A stretch of 64,000 nucleotides of DNA from Streptomyces sp. BA2 (GTDB lineage Bacteria; Actinomycetota; Actinomycetes; Streptomycetales; Streptomycetaceae): positions 4,476,001-4,540,000 of the forward strand of contig NZ_WSRO01000002.1 in the NCBI RefSeq assembly GCF_009769735.1, in the 5' to 3' direction. A model generated the notes under the pieces. The model did no database searches. It saw nothing but the letters and a program-made list of their open reading frames with translations, and was not told the DNA's origin. This document shows positions 1-11,482 of this stretch, one piece after another (position 1 is the first letter of the stretch; each line of letters opens with the position of its first letter). Made by a program: the position numbers and the translations under genes.

Positions 1-127
1 GCCCGCGCACCCTTCGCCGCGTCCCGCCGGACGGCAGGCCGAACTCGGCCGGGTCCAGGGCTGCCCTGCGGGCCTTCAAGAACGCGTTGATCTCCGGCTC
101 GGCATGCATCCGGCCATTCTCCGGCAT
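1..127 (-). CDS. XRE-family helix-turn-helix regulator, N-terminal part only
   Basis: Reading the minus strand from the ATG at 127 (alternative in-frame ATG at 109) gives an open frame to the window edge. It carries the pattern NAFLKARRAALDPAEFGLP followed by GGTRRRVRG, the usual opening of the large actinobacterial MmyB-like XRE regulators, in which the HTH follows directly. Only about 42 residues are present, so the DNA-binding helices and ligand domain lie outside. It is divergent from the aldo/keto reductase at 269, an arrangement often seen for this regulator family, so it probably controls that gene. No strong ribosome binding site decides between the two starts. Confidence 0.7.
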   Translation of the reverse strand, partial: MPENGRMHAEPEINAFLKARRAALDPAEFGLPSGGTRRRVRG

Positions 128-154
128 GCCCGGCCCAACCAGGCCCTGCGGGTA

Positions 155-174
155 CCAGGCCCCGCCGGGCCTGG
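155..174. promoter_or_regulatory. Inverted repeat between divergent XRE regulator and reductase
   Basis: Two perfect 8-bp arms (CCAGGCCC and GGGCCTGG) are separated by 4 bp in the 141-bp gap between the divergent genes. The position suits a shared operator, but GC-rich palindromes are common here and no regulator site is known to match. Confidence 0.35.
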
Positions 175-268
175 CGGGCACCGGGACCGGCGGGCAAGGT
201 CGACCACGAGACCAGGTGATCGCTCACGACACCAGCTGCACGCAGGACAGAAGGACAGGGGAGCATTC

Positions 269-1297
269 ATGAACCGCAGGATTCTCGGCGGCACCGGCAT
301 TTCCGTCAGCGAGTACACCCTCGGCACGATGATGCTCGGCGCGTGGGGCACCAAGGACCACGACGAGGCAGTCCGCATCGTGCACACCGCTCTCGACGCG
401 GGCATCAACACCCTCGACACCGCCGACATGTACTCCGACGGCGAGTCCGAAGTGATCGTCGGGAAGGCCCTCAAGGGCCGCCGGGACGACGTCGTCCTCG
501 CGAGCAAGTTCAGCAACCCGATGGGCACCGACGCCAACCAACGGGGCGCTTCCCGCCGTTACATCATCCGCGCCGTCGAGGACAGCCTGCGCCGCCTGGA
601 CACCGACTGGATCGACGTCTACCAAGTGCACCGCCCCGATCCGGACACCGACATCGACGAGACCCTGTCGGCGCTGTCGGACCTGGTGCGCTCCGGCAAG
701 GTCCGGGCGATCGGCTCGTCCACATTTCCCGCCGGTGAGATCGTCGAGGCCCAGTGGGTCGCCGAGAAGCGCGGCCACGTCCGCTTCCGCAGCGAGCAAC
801 CGCCGTACTCGATCCTGGCCCGCGCCATCGAGCGGGACGTGCTTCCCACCGCGCAGAAGTACGGCATGGGCGTCCTCACCTGGAGCCCCCTCGCGGGCGG
901 CTGGCTGTCCGGCAAGTACGGCGGACCGGACGGCGCGACCCCCGGCGAAGCCACCCGCTCGAATTTCCTGCCGCAGCTCCTCGACACCAGCCTGCCCGGC
1001 AACGCCGCCAAGCTCACCGCGGTCACCGAGCTGCGAAAGGTGGCCGCCGACGCCGGCCTGACGCTGCCCGCTCTGGCCACCGGGTTCGTCCTGTCGCACC
1101 CCGCCATCACTTCCGTGATCATCGGCCCCCGCACCCACGACCAGCTCACCTCGCTGCTCGGCGCCGCGGGAACGGTCCTGAGCGGCGACATCCTCGACCG
1201 CATCGACGAGATCGTGCCTCCCGGCACCGACCTCAACCGCGACGTCACCCACTACGACCCGCCCGCACTCACGGACAAGACACTGCGCCGCCGCTGA
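269..1297 (+). CDS. Aldo/keto reductase
   Basis: A 342-residue protein of the AKR superfamily, which reduces aldehydes or ketones with NADPH in the cytoplasm. The N-terminus MNRRILGGTGISVSEYTLGT and the following INTLDTADMYSDGESE, with the catalytic Asp and Tyr, are typical. IDVYQVHRPDPDTDIDE carries the catalytic-site His, and the C-terminal SVIIGPRTHDQL forms the cofactor phosphate-binding loop. Length is normal for the YajO/Tas-like branch. The ATG at 269 follows a GGGGAG sequence and begins the conserved domain, so the longer upstream frame is not needed. It is divergent from an XRE regulator. The substrate cannot be told. Confidence 0.9.
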   Translation: MNRRILGGTGISVSEYTLGTMMLGAWGTKDHDEAVRIVHTALDAGINTLDTADMYSDGESEVIVGKALKGRRDDVVLASKFSNPMGTDANQRGASRRYIIRAVEDSLRRLDTDWIDVYQVHRPDPDTDIDETLSALSDLVRSGKVRAIGSSTFPAGEIVEAQWVAEKRGHVRFRSEQPPYSILARAIERDVLPTAQKYGMGVLTWSPLAGGWLSGKYGGPDGATPGEATRSNFLPQLLDTSLPGNAAKLTAVTELRKVAADAGLTLPALATGFVLSHPAITSVIIGPRTHDQLTSLLGAAGTVLSGDILDRIDEIVPPGTDLNRDVTHYDPPALTDKTLRRR

Positions 1298-1319
1298 CAG
1301 GGCAGGAGCTCGACGCCGG

Positions 1320-1347
1320 GCACGAGAGGTACTGCACGAGAGGTACT
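1320..1347. repeat. Perfect 14-bp tandem duplication
   Basis: The 14-mer gcacgagaggtact occurs twice head-to-tail between the reductase stop and the terminator. It looks like a recent slippage duplication and encodes nothing. Confidence 0.9.
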
Positions 1348-1362
1348 TCAGGACGCAAAGAA

Positions 1363-1390
1363 GCCCAGGTCAGACCGATCTGACCTGGGC
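1363..1390. terminator. Bidirectional intrinsic terminator
   Basis: A perfect 12-bp stem (gcccaggtcaga / tctgacctgggc) with a 4-nt loop and short T tracts on both sides. It sits just 3' of the minus-strand tRNA and 3' of the plus-strand reductase, so it can end both transcripts. Confidence 0.85.
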
Positions 1391-1396
1391 TTTCCG

Positions 1397-1470
1397 AGCC
1401 CCCTGTCGGATTCGAACCGACGACCTACGCATTACAAGTGCGTTGCTCTGGCCATCTGAGCTAAGGAGGC
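1397..1470 (-). tRNA. tRNA-Thr (anticodon TGT)
   Basis: The minus strand folds as a full cloverleaf. The 5' acceptor strand GCCTCCT pairs with AGGGGGC (one G-U), there is an AGCTCAGATGGC D-arm, and the anticodon stem ACGCA/TGCGT closes loop CTTGTAA. The T arm contains GGTTCGAATCC. The anticodon TGT reads threonine ACA codons. No CCA is encoded. A strong hairpin terminator follows at 1363-1390. Confidence 0.95.
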
Positions 1471-1600
1471 ATGCAGCGTCGTGCCCGAGCAGTGTAACCA
1501 ACGCCGCACATGCCCCCGTCGAAAATTCCTCGAACGTCGCAGGCGCAGGACTACTGACAGACCGATGACCCCCGGGGTACGGTCACGAGCAGTTCGCTCA

Positions 1601-1616
1601 GGTGGACTACACCACT
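1601..1616. promoter_or_regulatory. DasR-type operator (dre) upstream of msiK
   Basis: GGTGGACTACACCACT is an imperfect palindrome. Its complement AGTGGTGTAGTCCACC differs by about one base from the DasR sites known upstream of chitosaccharide transport genes. It lies 57 bp before the msiK start. DasR is the GntR-family repressor that responds to glucosamine phosphates, and MsiK serves the chitobiose importer, so the site makes regulatory sense. Binding here is inferred from sequence. Confidence 0.7.
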
Positions 1617-1672
1617 CCTCTCTTTACAACGGATCGTCCGGCACGTTCCTGCCGGTGAAGGGGGCCCTCACC

Positions 1673-2809
<1,137 letters not shown>

Positions 2810-2840
2810 CCTCACCGACTGACCTCACGGCATCGATGTA

Positions 2841-2874
2841 CGCAGGGCCCCGCACTCCGGTGCGGGGCCCTGCG
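2841..2874. terminator. msiK terminator
   Basis: A perfect 14-bp GC-rich stem (cgcagggccccgca and its complement) with a 6-nt loop, 31 bp after the msiK stop. It has no long T run, which is usual for Streptomyces hairpin terminators. Confidence 0.8.
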
Positions 2875-3022
2875 CGTTCGTCCACGTTGTCGACAAATAC
2901 CCCGGCAGACCGGTCATTTCTCCTGGAGCTCGTCAACACCGCTCCAGAGAAACCTCATTCTCCGTCGCTCGACCGAGTGACGTAATGTCGCCAAATCATC
3001 ACCGACCGCTACGCTCACTCGC

Positions 3023-3478
3023 GTGACGCACTCCGCCAACTACACCCAGAAGCCGCGCCGAGCCCACCGAGGCCCCGCCCGACGCATCGGCCGCACGCTC
3101 GCCCTCGTCCTGCCCGTGATGCTGGTGCTCTCCGGGACCCTCGCGGTCACCAGCGTCAACTGGTCCGGGAACTCCTCGGATTCGATGCTCACCGCATCCG
3201 CCGACGATCTTTCCGTACCGGCCAAGTCCCGCGCACCGCAGGACATCCTGCGCGACCGGCTGCTCCTGGAGCTCCAGGAGAGGAACCCCGGCGTCGCGCT
3301 CACCCACCTCCAGCAGGAGGTGAACCGCCACCCGTCGCTCGCCAAGCACTGTGTCTCCATCGCCCGTGCCCTCGGCCGCGCGGCCGTCCGGGCGTACGGC
3401 CCGACACGCGCCCAGTCGTACGCCCGCCCGGTCTGCGACACGTCCTTCGCGTCGGGCGTCGCGGCACAGTCGTCTTGA
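3023..3478 (+). CDS. Small secreted or membrane-anchored protein of unknown function
   Basis: A 151-residue protein starting at GTG 3023. Residues 1-25 are basic (several Arg, His), followed by a single hydrophobic segment (LALVLPVMLVLSGTLAVTS), so it is a signal-anchor or exported protein. The mature part has a helical, charged region (RDRLLLELQERNPGVALTHL) and two Cys (HCVSI and RPVCDTS) that could pair outside the cell. I recognise no domain. It is alone between terminators and is followed by a nucleotidyltransferase 66 bp downstream on the same strand. Confidence 0.75.
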   Translation: MTHSANYTQKPRRAHRGPARRIGRTLALVLPVMLVLSGTLAVTSVNWSGNSSDSMLTASADDLSVPAKSRAPQDILRDRLLLELQERNPGVALTHLQQEVNRHPSLAKHCVSIARALGRAAVRAYGPTRAQSYARPVCDTSFASGVAAQSS

Positions 3479-3544
3479 GCCGACCGGCGTTCGAGGACCG
3501 GGGTCCGGGACAGAGCCCAGCGCCGTCCGCATATCGTGCGGTAC

Positions 3545-4267
3545 ATGACCTCTGACCCGCACCCCGTCCAAGCCGTCGTCCTGGCCGGAGGCCAAGGCTC
3601 ACGCCTCCGTCCGTACACCGACGACCGGCCCAAGCCGATGGTCGAGATCCCCGGCACGGGGACCCCGATCATCGGCCATCAGCTTTCCTGGCTGGCGGCC
3701 GAGGGCGTGACGGACGCCGTCGTCTCCTGCGGCCATCTCGCCGAAGTGCTCCAGGAGTGGCTGGAGTCGGCCGACCTCCCGCTGAACGTCACCACGGTGG
3801 TCGAGAGCGAACCCCTGGGCCGCGGCGGCGGCCTGAAGTACGCCGCCCGTCACCTCCCGCACGCGGACCGCCCCTGGTACGCGACGAACGGCGACATCTG
3901 GACCCGCTTCTCGCTGCGCGACATGGCGGCCTTCCACGCCGAGCGCGACGCCACCGCGACCCTCGCCCTGGCCCGCCCCCGCATCCCGTGGGGCGCCGTC
4001 GAGACGGACGCGTTCGGCCACATCACGGACTTCATCGAGTCCCCGCCGTCCCCGTACCTGATCAACGCGGGCGTGTACGTCTTCTCCGCCTCCTTCACCG
4101 CGCTCCTGCCCGACCGCGGCGACCACGAGCGCACCACGTTCCCGCGCCTGGCCCGCGAGAAGAGCCTGGCGGGCTTCCCGCTGCCGCAGGGCGCGTACTG
4201 GCGGGCGATCGACACCGCGAAGGACCTGACGGAAGCGGCCAAGGAGCTCGCGGCACAGAGCGGTTGA
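3545..4267 (+). CDS. Sugar-phosphate nucleotidyltransferase family protein
   Basis: A 240-residue GT-A-fold nucleotidyltransferase that joins a sugar-1-phosphate to a nucleotide. The signature VVLAGGQGSRLRPYTDDRPKPMVEI contains the GxGxRxxPxT-type loop and the uridylyl/thymidylyl-binding Lys. ATNGDIWTR supplies the metal-binding Asp, and NAGVYVF and YWRAIDTAKDL are the sugar-binding segments. It is at the short end for the family and lacks the C-terminal left-handed beta-helix, so it is a RmlA/ManC-like core enzyme. I use ATG 3545; an in-frame GTG at 3536 would add three residues. The actual nucleotide and sugar cannot be decided. Confidence 0.85.
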   Translation: MTSDPHPVQAVVLAGGQGSRLRPYTDDRPKPMVEIPGTGTPIIGHQLSWLAAEGVTDAVVSCGHLAEVLQEWLESADLPLNVTTVVESEPLGRGGGLKYAARHLPHADRPWYATNGDIWTRFSLRDMAAFHAERDATATLALARPRIPWGAVETDAFGHITDFIESPPSPYLINAGVYVFSASFTALLPDRGDHERTTFPRLAREKSLAGFPLPQGAYWRAIDTAKDLTEAAKELAAQSG

Positions 4268-4291
4268 GAGTCTTTCCGCGTACGTACGTCG

Positions 4292-4326
4292 ACGGGGCCC
4301 CGCACAGTGACTGTGCGGGGCCCCGT
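4292..4326. terminator. Convergent terminator
   Basis: A perfect 16-bp stem (acggggccccgcacag and its complement) with a 3-nt loop between the convergent nucleotidyltransferase and DoxX genes. It can serve both directions. Confidence 0.85.
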
Positions 4327-4346
4327 CGCCGTATCCGAAGGGAAGG

Positions 4347-5990
4347 TCAGCCGCCCAGCAGCCCGCCCACGAGCCGGTCGTTGCCGCCGCCCGTGCTGCC
4401 GCCGCTCGCGCCGCTCTCGGGCGCCGCGCCGCCGCTGCCGCCGCTGGACGTGGGTCCCGCGGTGGCCGACGACGGAGGCTGCTGTTGCGGCGCCTCCTGG
4501 GGCGGTGCCTGACCGGTGGTGCCCTGTGTCTGGCTCGGCTGCCCCTGGCCGGTGCCCGCGGTGGCGGACTCGGGCGCCGCCCCCGGAGTGGTCGCCGTGG
4601 CGCCCTGTGTGGGGCTGGCGGAACTCCCCTGCGTCGGCGCCCCGGAGGAGGCCGTGGGGCTCTGCGACTGGCCCTGGCGCTGGCGCTGCTTCCCGGGCTC
4701 CTCCGGAAGCGGTGAGCCCGGCAGTTCGTTGCGCGGGGCCTCGCCGGGTCCCGGCACGGTCACGCGGTCGGCGTCCCGCACGGCACCGCCGAGCATCGAA
4801 CCGATGAGCAGCGTGAGCCCGACGACGAGGGCGCCGATGAGCGCGCCGCGCCGCAGCACACGGCGCCGCAGCTCCCAGATGTCCACACGCGGCCCGAGCG
4901 TCCGCCAGGCCTCGCCCGCGAGGCGTCCGTCGACGGAGTAGACGGGCGCGCCGGCGATGATCAGCGGCGACCATGCGGCCAGATAGATGATGTCCGGCGC
5001 GTCGTAGGCGGGGACGGTCTTCCAGCTGACGGTGACGATGAGCGCGGCGGACAGGAGCACGCCGACACTGGCCGCGACCCGCTGCCAGAGCCCGAGCACC
5101 GTGAGCACGCCGACGATGATCTGCAGGAAGGCGATGCAGAGCCCGGCGCCCACCGGGTGCTGGAGGGCGAAGTCCCGCAGCGGCTCGGCGAGCGCCCAGG
5201 GGTGCAGCGAGTTGAGCCACTTGACCATGGAGCCGCGGTCGCCGCCGTCGAAGTACACGGGGTCGCAGAGCTTGCCCATGCCCGCGTAGATGGAGATGAA
5301 CCCGAGGAAGACGCGCAGCGGAAGCAGCACGACGCCGAGGTTCATGCGGCGGCCGGGGTAGTAGGCGTGCCGCACGGGGTCGGCCCCGTGCCGCCTCACG
5401 ACCTGACGGTCGCCCGTGTCGTCGTAGTCGTCGTCGAACTCGTCGTCCTCATAGGGGAGTTGTTCGTCGAGGTCGCTCTCCGGCATCGGCATGCGCGGAA
5501 TGAGCCGGGTGTCGGGGTCGGGGTGACGAGGACCGATGACGGCAGGCGTGGCCTGTGTGCTCTCGAGATCGTCGTCGACGTCGATGCGGGGGATGACCTG
5601 CGTGGCACCTCCGTCGTCGTAGGAGGCGCTCCCGGCACCCCCGACTTCGGCCGAATGGCGCACGCCGGTTCCGCGCACCGCCTGCAGCAGTCCGGTGGCT
5701 CCGGGGTCGCCGGGCTCGGACTTCCCGCTCCAGACGACGGGCGAGCGGCGCCGTGTGGCGGAGCCGACTGCGGGGATACGCACGGTGTCATCGGCATTGC
5801 TCAAGTGCCGTGCGATACGCGGGGATTGGGTCCGCTGCGCGGTGGGGAGCTGCACGCGGAAGCTCGCGTGGTTCACGATGACCTGCGCCGGGTCGCTCGG
5901 CACCTTCACCATGCTCAGCGCGGGAGCTTCGTCGAACCCTGACGAGCTTCCCCCCGTGGGATTGCGGGGCGTTCTGGTGTCCACACTCAT
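4347..5990 (-). CDS. DoxX-family membrane protein with long disordered ends
   Basis: A 547-residue protein. Residues 1 to about 215 are polar, acidic and probably disordered (DEQLPYEDDEFDDDYDDTG). A DoxX core of four membrane segments follows (LGVVLLPLRVFLGFISIYAGMGKL, AFLQIIVGVLTVLGL, VGVLLSAALIVTVSW, IIYLAAWSPLIIAG). A further helix (ALIGALVVGLTLLIGSML) precedes a low-complexity Ser/Thr/Gln/Pro/Gly tail. DoxX proteins are linked to quinone or thiol redox functions in the membrane. The tail, if outside the cell, could be cell-wall spanning. Its long simple-sequence tail is compositionally odd but keeps the host GC bias. Convergent with the upstream gene. Confidence 0.85.
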   Translation of the reverse strand: MSVDTRTPRNPTGGSSSGFDEAPALSMVKVPSDPAQVIVNHASFRVQLPTAQRTQSPRIARHLSNADDTVRIPAVGSATRRRSPVVWSGKSEPGDPGATGLLQAVRGTGVRHSAEVGGAGSASYDDGGATQVIPRIDVDDDLESTQATPAVIGPRHPDPDTRLIPRMPMPESDLDEQLPYEDDEFDDDYDDTGDRQVVRRHGADPVRHAYYPGRRMNLGVVLLPLRVFLGFISIYAGMGKLCDPVYFDGGDRGSMVKWLNSLHPWALAEPLRDFALQHPVGAGLCIAFLQIIVGVLTVLGLWQRVAASVGVLLSAALIVTVSWKTVPAYDAPDIIYLAAWSPLIIAGAPVYSVDGRLAGEAWRTLGPRVDIWELRRRVLRRGALIGALVVGLTLLIGSMLGGAVRDADRVTVPGPGEAPRNELPGSPLPEEPGKQRQRQGQSQSPTASSGAPTQGSSASPTQGATATTPGAAPESATAGTGQGQPSQTQGTTGQAPPQEAPQQQPPSSATAGPTSSGGSGGAAPESGASGGSTGGGNDRLVGGLLGG

Positions 5991-6115
5991 CTAACCGAGT
6001 GATGTGTGTTTAGGACACTGCCTTGACCGTGCGGAAATGTCCGGACCGCGTCAAGATCTACACCGGACGTCGGCCGGCCCGCGGAATCCGGGCCCGCCGA
6101 CGTCTGGGGTGACGG

Positions 6116-7075
6116 TTAACTCCGGCGCCGGGACGCCTCGTAGAGCACGACGCCTGCCGCGACACCGGCGTTCAGGGACTCCGTGCCGCCCGGCATGGGG
6201 ATCCGCACGCGGTAGTCGCAGGTCTCGCCGACCAGACGCGAGAGGCCCTTGCCCTCGCTGCCGATGACGATGACGACGGGACCGGAGAGCGCCTCGAGGT
6301 CGCCGACCTCGTGCTCGCCGTCCGCCGCGAGCCCGACGATCGCGAGCCCGGCCTTCTTGTACGACTCAAGGACGCGGGTCAGGTTCGTGGCCCGCGCCAC
6401 GGGCGTACGAGCGGCGGCACCGGCGGCCGTCTTCCAGGCGCCCGCGGTCATGCCCGCTGCCCGGCGCTCGGGGACGACGACGCCGTGCCCGCCGAAGGCG
6501 GAGGCCGAACGGACCACGGCGCCCAGGTTCCGCGGGTCCGTCACGCCGTCGAGCGCGACGATCAGCGGGTCCTGGCCCAGGTCGTAGGCGGCGGCCGCGA
6601 GCTCATCGGGGTGCGCGTACTCGTAGGGCGGGACCTGGAGCACGAGCCCCTGGTGGTTGAGCCCGTTGGTCATGCGGTCGAGCTCGGGGCGCGGGGCCTC
6701 CATCAGGTGGATGCCGCCGCGCTCACCGGCGATCTGCAGCGCCTCGCGGACGCGCTCGTCGTTGTCGATGAACTGCTGGACGTAGAGCATCGACGCCGGC
6801 ACGCCCTCGCGCAGCGCCTCGACGACGGAGTTGCGCCCGACGACCATCTCGGAGGTGGACTTGCCGCGGCCCTTCACGGAACTGGGACGGCGGCCGCCAC
6901 CGGGGCCACCGGCGGTCTTCTTGGCCACGGCGTTGGCGATGCGGTTCTTCTTGTGTCCCTTGCGCGCCTCGGCGGGCGGCGTCGGGCCCTTGCCCTCAAG
7001 GCCGCGGCGTCGATTTCCGCCGCTGCCGACCTGCGCGCCCTTCTTGCCGGACATGCGGCGGTTGTTAGCGGCCAT
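6116..7075 (-). CDS. rlmB: 23S rRNA (guanosine-2'-O-)-methyltransferase RlmB
   Basis: A 319-residue SpoU-family (SPOUT) methyltransferase that methylates G2251 in the ribosomal P site. Residues 1-75 are a basic, disordered tail typical of actinobacterial RlmB. An L30e-like substrate-binding domain begins at [14 protein letters not shown]. The trefoil-knot domain has the three SpoU motifs: [29 protein letters not shown] and [23 protein letters not shown]. It lies 124 bp downstream of cysS on the same strand, the usual cysS-rlmB pair in actinobacteria, so tRNA charging and ribosome modification genes are likely co-transcribed. Confidence 0.93.
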   Translation of the reverse strand: MAANNRRMSGKKGAQVGSGGNRRRGLEGKGPTPPAEARKGHKKNRIANAVAKKTAGGPGGGRRPSSVKGRGKSTSEMVVGRNSVVEALREGVPASMLYVQQFIDNDERVREALQIAGERGGIHLMEAPRPELDRMTNGLNHQGLVLQVPPYEYAHPDELAAAAYDLGQDPLIVALDGVTDPRNLGAVVRSASAFGGHGVVVPERRAAGMTAGAWKTAAGAAARTPVARATNLTRVLESYKKAGLAIVGLAADGEHEVGDLEALSGPVVIVIGSEGKGLSRLVGETCDYRVRIPMPGGTESLNAGVAAGVVLYEASRRRS

Positions 7076-7199
7076 GACCTACCTGTCTCTGTGTTGCGTG
7101 CGGCTGCCTGCGTGCTGCATGGCTGCCCACTGCGTGACTGCGTACGTATATGAAGTGTGCCGCCCGGGTCGCCGGGCGGCACATCGCGAGGTCAGACGC

Positions 7200-8603
<1,404 letters not shown>

Positions 8604-8690
8604 TCCAGGGTAGTGGGCGCAGGACAGTGCCCTGCGACCTCCGGGGGCAACAGGGCACGGAACTGTGACATGCGCGGGCGCGAGAAGGCC

Positions 8691-9095
8691 TCAGAGGCGG
8701 CCGACGACCTTGCGCGGAGTGACGCGGACGACGACGCGGGGCTCGTCGTTGACGGAGGACTTGTTGAACTCGGCGTACTTGAGGCCGGTGTACTTCAGCG
8801 CCAGCTCGTCGATGAGCTCCTGCCCGCCCTCGGTGGTCATCGTCACCTCGCCGCGGATCTCGGCGTACGTGTACGGCGCGTCGAAGGGCTGGAGGAGAAC
8901 CGTCACGCGCGGGTCGCGGCGCAGGTTCTTCTCCTTGCGGCGGCCGATCGTGGTGGAGAAGAGCAGTTCGTCGCCGTCACGCTTCACCCAGACCGGTGAG
9001 ACCTGGGGGCTGCCGTCGGGCTGGATGGTGGCCACGTTGATGAAGACGGGGGTGTCGAGAAGGGCCTTGAGCTTGTCGGACAGTTCGGCGGCCAT
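8691..9095 (-). CDS. PPOX-class F420-dependent oxidoreductase
   Basis: A 134-residue split-barrel flavin/deazaflavin protein of the pyridoxamine-phosphate-oxidase fold. The start TPVFINVATIQPDGSPQVSPVW, the basic cofactor-phosphate loop (GRRKEKNLRRDPRVTVLL) and the terminal RVTPRKVVG are typical of the actinobacterial group that uses F420. These act as homodimers on small hydrophobic substrates that are seldom known. It is a single compact domain of normal length. It lies between ispF and cysS on the same strand with an 85-bp gap to ispF and may be read with them. Confidence 0.85.
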   Translation of the reverse strand: MAAELSDKLKALLDTPVFINVATIQPDGSPQVSPVWVKRDGDELLFSTTIGRRKEKNLRRDPRVTVLLQPFDAPYTYAEIRGEVTMTTEGGQELIDELALKYTGLKYAEFNKSSVNDEPRVVVRVTPRKVVGRL

Positions 9096-9180
9096 GTGGG
9101 ATGCCTCTCTCTCGTACGTCAGTGGGTGTGCTCCAACCCACCCTGCCGCAACGGCATTTCACTCGTAACCGGCACGCCGG

Positions 9181-9687
9181 TCAGTCCGTCCGCACGACCA
9201 GTGCCGTCGCGATCGCGGCGAGGCCCTCGGCGCGGCCGGTGAGGCCGAGCCCGTCGGTCGTCGTGCCGGACACGGCGACCGGGGCGCCCGCGGCGGCGCT
9301 CAGCGTCTTCTGCGCCTCGTCACGCCGCTTGCCGACCTTGGGGCGTACGCCGATGACCTGGACGGCGATGTTGCCGATCTCGAAGCCTTCGGCGCGCACG
9401 ATCCGGGCCGCCTCCGCGAGCAGCGTCACACCGGAGGCACCGGACCACTGGGGCCTGCTGGTGCCGAAGTGCGCGCCGAGGTCGCCGATGCCGGCCGCGG
9501 AGAACAGGGCGTCGCAGGCGGCGTGCGCGGCGACGTCCCCGTCCGAGTGCCCGGCGAGGCCCGCGCTCTCGCCCTCCCAGAGGAGCCCGGCACACCACAG
9601 CTCGCGCCCTTCCTCGAAGGCGTGCACGTCGGTGCCGATGCCGACCTGCGGAAGGCTGATCCGCTGCGGCTGGTTCTCAGAAGCCAT
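9181..9687 (-). CDS. ispF: 2-C-methyl-D-erythritol 2,4-cyclodiphosphate synthase
   Basis: A 168-residue enzyme of the non-mevalonate isoprenoid pathway. It cyclises CDP-methylerythritol 2-phosphate to the cyclodiphosphate with release of CMP. The metal ligands are visible in [10 protein letters not shown] (Asp, His) and in the downstream [28 protein letters not shown] (His), with the CDP-binding [16 protein letters not shown] near the C-terminus. The domain is complete and forms trimers in known homologues. Its start overlaps the end of ispD by 11 bp, so the two successive pathway genes are translationally coupled. Confidence 0.95.
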   Translation of the reverse strand: MASENQPQRISLPQVGIGTDVHAFEEGRELWCAGLLWEGESAGLAGHSDGDVAAHAACDALFSAAGIGDLGAHFGTSRPQWSGASGVTLLAEAARIVRAEGFEIGNIAVQVIGVRPKVGKRRDEAQKTLSAAAGAPVAVSGTTTDGLGLTGRAEGLAAIATALVVRTD

Positions 9688-10414
9688 CGTTGGCCCTCCT
9701 GCGGGCGAGCACGGCCTCGGCGAGGACGAGGTCGAGGGGCCGCGTGACCTTGAAGGCCTCTTCGTGGCCGGGCACGACGACGACCTGGAGGCCCAGCTGC
9801 TCGACCATGCTGGCGTCGTCCGTGACGTTGTCGGTGACCGTCGCGTGGGCGCGGACGAGGGTGTCGCGGTCGAAGCCCTGCGGGGTCTGCACGGCGCGCA
9901 GGCGGGCCCGCTCGGGCGTGGCGACCACGGGCTCGGGTGCGCCCGGCTCTTTGGGGTCCCCGGGCTCGACCTGCTTGACGGTGTCGGTCAGGGGCAGCGC
10001 GGGGACGACGGCGGGGGCGCCGTCGCGTACAGCCTCGATGACGCCGTCGACGGTGTCGACGGGCACGAGCGGGCGGGCCGCGTCGTGCACCAGGACGACG
10101 CCGATGCCGTCCGGCAGGGCGTCGAGGCCGAGCTTCACGGACTCCTGGCGGGTTTCGCCACCAGGGACCACGAGGAAGTCGGTGCGCTCGGGCAGCGAGT
10201 GGTCGGCCAGGAGTGACTTGACCTCGGCGGCGCCCTCCGGCGGGGCCACGACGACGACGAGCGAGACGGCGCGGGAGGCGGCCATGGCCCGTACGGCGTG
10301 GATGAGCATGGGCGTGCCGTTCAGCGCGCGGAGCGCCTTGGGGGCGCCCGGGCCGAGCCGTACGCCGCGTCCGGCAGCGGGGATCACGACCGCGGTGCGG
10401 GATTCCTCAGACAT
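9677..10414 (-). CDS. ispD: 2-C-methyl-D-erythritol 4-phosphate cytidylyltransferase
   Basis: A 245-residue GT-A-fold cytidylyltransferase making CDP-methylerythritol from MEP and CTP. The CTP-binding loop [19 protein letters not shown] is at residues 10-28. The signature [12 protein letters not shown] gives substrate and metal binding, and a second loop is [13 protein letters not shown]. It overlaps ispF by 11 bp in the usual ispDF order. A roughly 20-residue insertion after TDTVKQVE (proline/glutamate-rich) is common in Streptomyces. The start ATG at 10414 begins ten residues before the conserved loop. Confidence 0.95.
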   Translation of the reverse strand: MSEESRTAVVIPAAGRGVRLGPGAPKALRALNGTPMLIHAVRAMAASRAVSLVVVVAPPEGAAEVKSLLADHSLPERTDFLVVPGGETRQESVKLGLDALPDGIGVVLVHDAARPLVPVDTVDGVIEAVRDGAPAVVPALPLTDTVKQVEPGDPKEPGAPEPVVATPERARLRAVQTPQGFDRDTLVRAHATVTDNVTDDASMVEQLGLQVVVVPGHEEAFKVTRPLDLVLAEAVLARRRANDGF

Positions 10415-10653
10415 CGCTTCCGTTCAGGTTTGTGTGCTCGGCCGAGGTGGGTATGGCCTCAGCGACGCCGGGCGCGGGCCCTTGACCGGACCCTTCCGTG
10501 ACATCTGGTCGAGCCAGCTGCCCGAGCCCGGCACGCACGCTTAAGGGATTACATCTGGGTACGAACATGCCGCAGCGCCCGGCGACACCATTGAGGGTCA
10601 GCGGGCACCGCGGCATTCATGGCGCCAAGACGTATGCGTATGTCAGGACGCGA

Positions 10654-11136
10654 TCAGGACGCGAGGACCTCGTCGAGCAGGGCCTCGGCCTTGTCCTCGT
10701 TCGTGTTCTCCGCGAGGGCGAGCTCGCTCACCAGGATCTGGCGAGCCTTGGCGAGCATGCGCTTCTCACCCGCGGACAGTCCGCGCTCACGCTCACGACG
10801 CCACAGGTCACGCACGACTTCCGCGACCTTGATGACATCGCCCGATGCGAGCTTCTCGAGATTTGCCTTGTAGCGACGGGACCAGTTCGTGGGCTCTTCG
10901 GCGTACGGCGCGCGCAGTACTTCGAAGACCCGGTCGAGCCCGTCCTGACCGACCACATCACGCACGCCGACGAACTCCGCATTGTCCGCAGGCACACGTA
11001 CCGTCAGGTCGCCCTGGGCGACCTTCAGCACCAAGTAGGTCTTGTCCACGCCTTTGATCTGGCGAGTCTCAATGGCCTCGATCAGCGCGGCCCCGTGATG
11101 GGGATAGACCACGGTGTCGCCAACCTTGAACGTCAT
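10654..11136 (-). CDS. carD: CarD/CdnL-family RNA polymerase-binding regulator
   Basis: A 160-residue essential transcription factor that binds the beta lobe of RNA polymerase and stabilises the open complex at housekeeping and rRNA promoters. The N-terminal Tudor-like domain begins [20 protein letters not shown]. The C-terminal helical DNA-binding domain holds the key Trp in [28 protein letters not shown] use ATG 11136; an in-frame extension upstream lacks conservation. It precedes ispDF by 239 bp in the same direction, an order conserved in actinobacteria. Confidence 0.93.
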   Translation of the reverse strand: MTFKVGDTVVYPHHGAALIEAIETRQIKGVDKTYLVLKVAQGDLTVRVPADNAEFVGVRDVVGQDGLDRVFEVLRAPYAEEPTNWSRRYKANLEKLASGDVIKVAEVVRDLWRRERERGLSAGEKRMLAKARQILVSELALAENTNEDKAEALLDEVLAS

Positions 11137-11164
11137 GTGACAGGTACCCCTTCCGTGGCTATCC

Positions 11165-11193
11165 ATCCTAACACGAGAACCGCCTCTTCTGAA
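11165..11193 (-). promoter_or_regulatory. Candidate carD promoter (sigma-HrdB type)
   Basis: On the minus strand TTCAGA is followed after exactly 17 bp by TAGGAT, a good match to Streptomyces vegetative promoters. Transcription would start about 20 nt before the carD ATG. Confidence 0.6.
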
Positions 11194-11443
11194 TGGCGTT
11201 TTCGCAGGTCAGGGCATATCTCGGGGCTTGACAACAGCAACAGGAACGTGCTGCGAAGGGCTTCCGGAGTGGGGTATTCGCAGGTGAGAGCGGCTCTCCG
11301 GGGAAGCAGAAACACGCCCGTCACACCCCCTCCGAGAGCGCTCCACGAGGCTGAACGTCCCGGTTTGCCAGGTTCCAAGCGGTGAACTTCCGCTACTCCG
11401 TTCGGCGACTGGGGAGACGTGCGAGCCCGCGTTCGATGTGAAT

Positions 11444-11482
11444 CCGGAATTGATCAAGTGCCCCCGGTGATCAATTTCCCGG
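11444..11482. promoter_or_regulatory. AT-rich inverted repeat in the 637-bp carD-lipoprotein gap
   Basis: The arms CCGGAATTGATCA and TGATCAATTTCCCGG (one bulged T) face each other over an 11-bp loop. It is unusually AT-rich for this genome. It could be an operator or the end of a small RNA. A second hairpin (11714-11733, GGGCGGC/GCCGCCC) lies 40 bp before the lipoprotein start. I see no convincing gene in 11194-11773. Confidence 0.4.
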
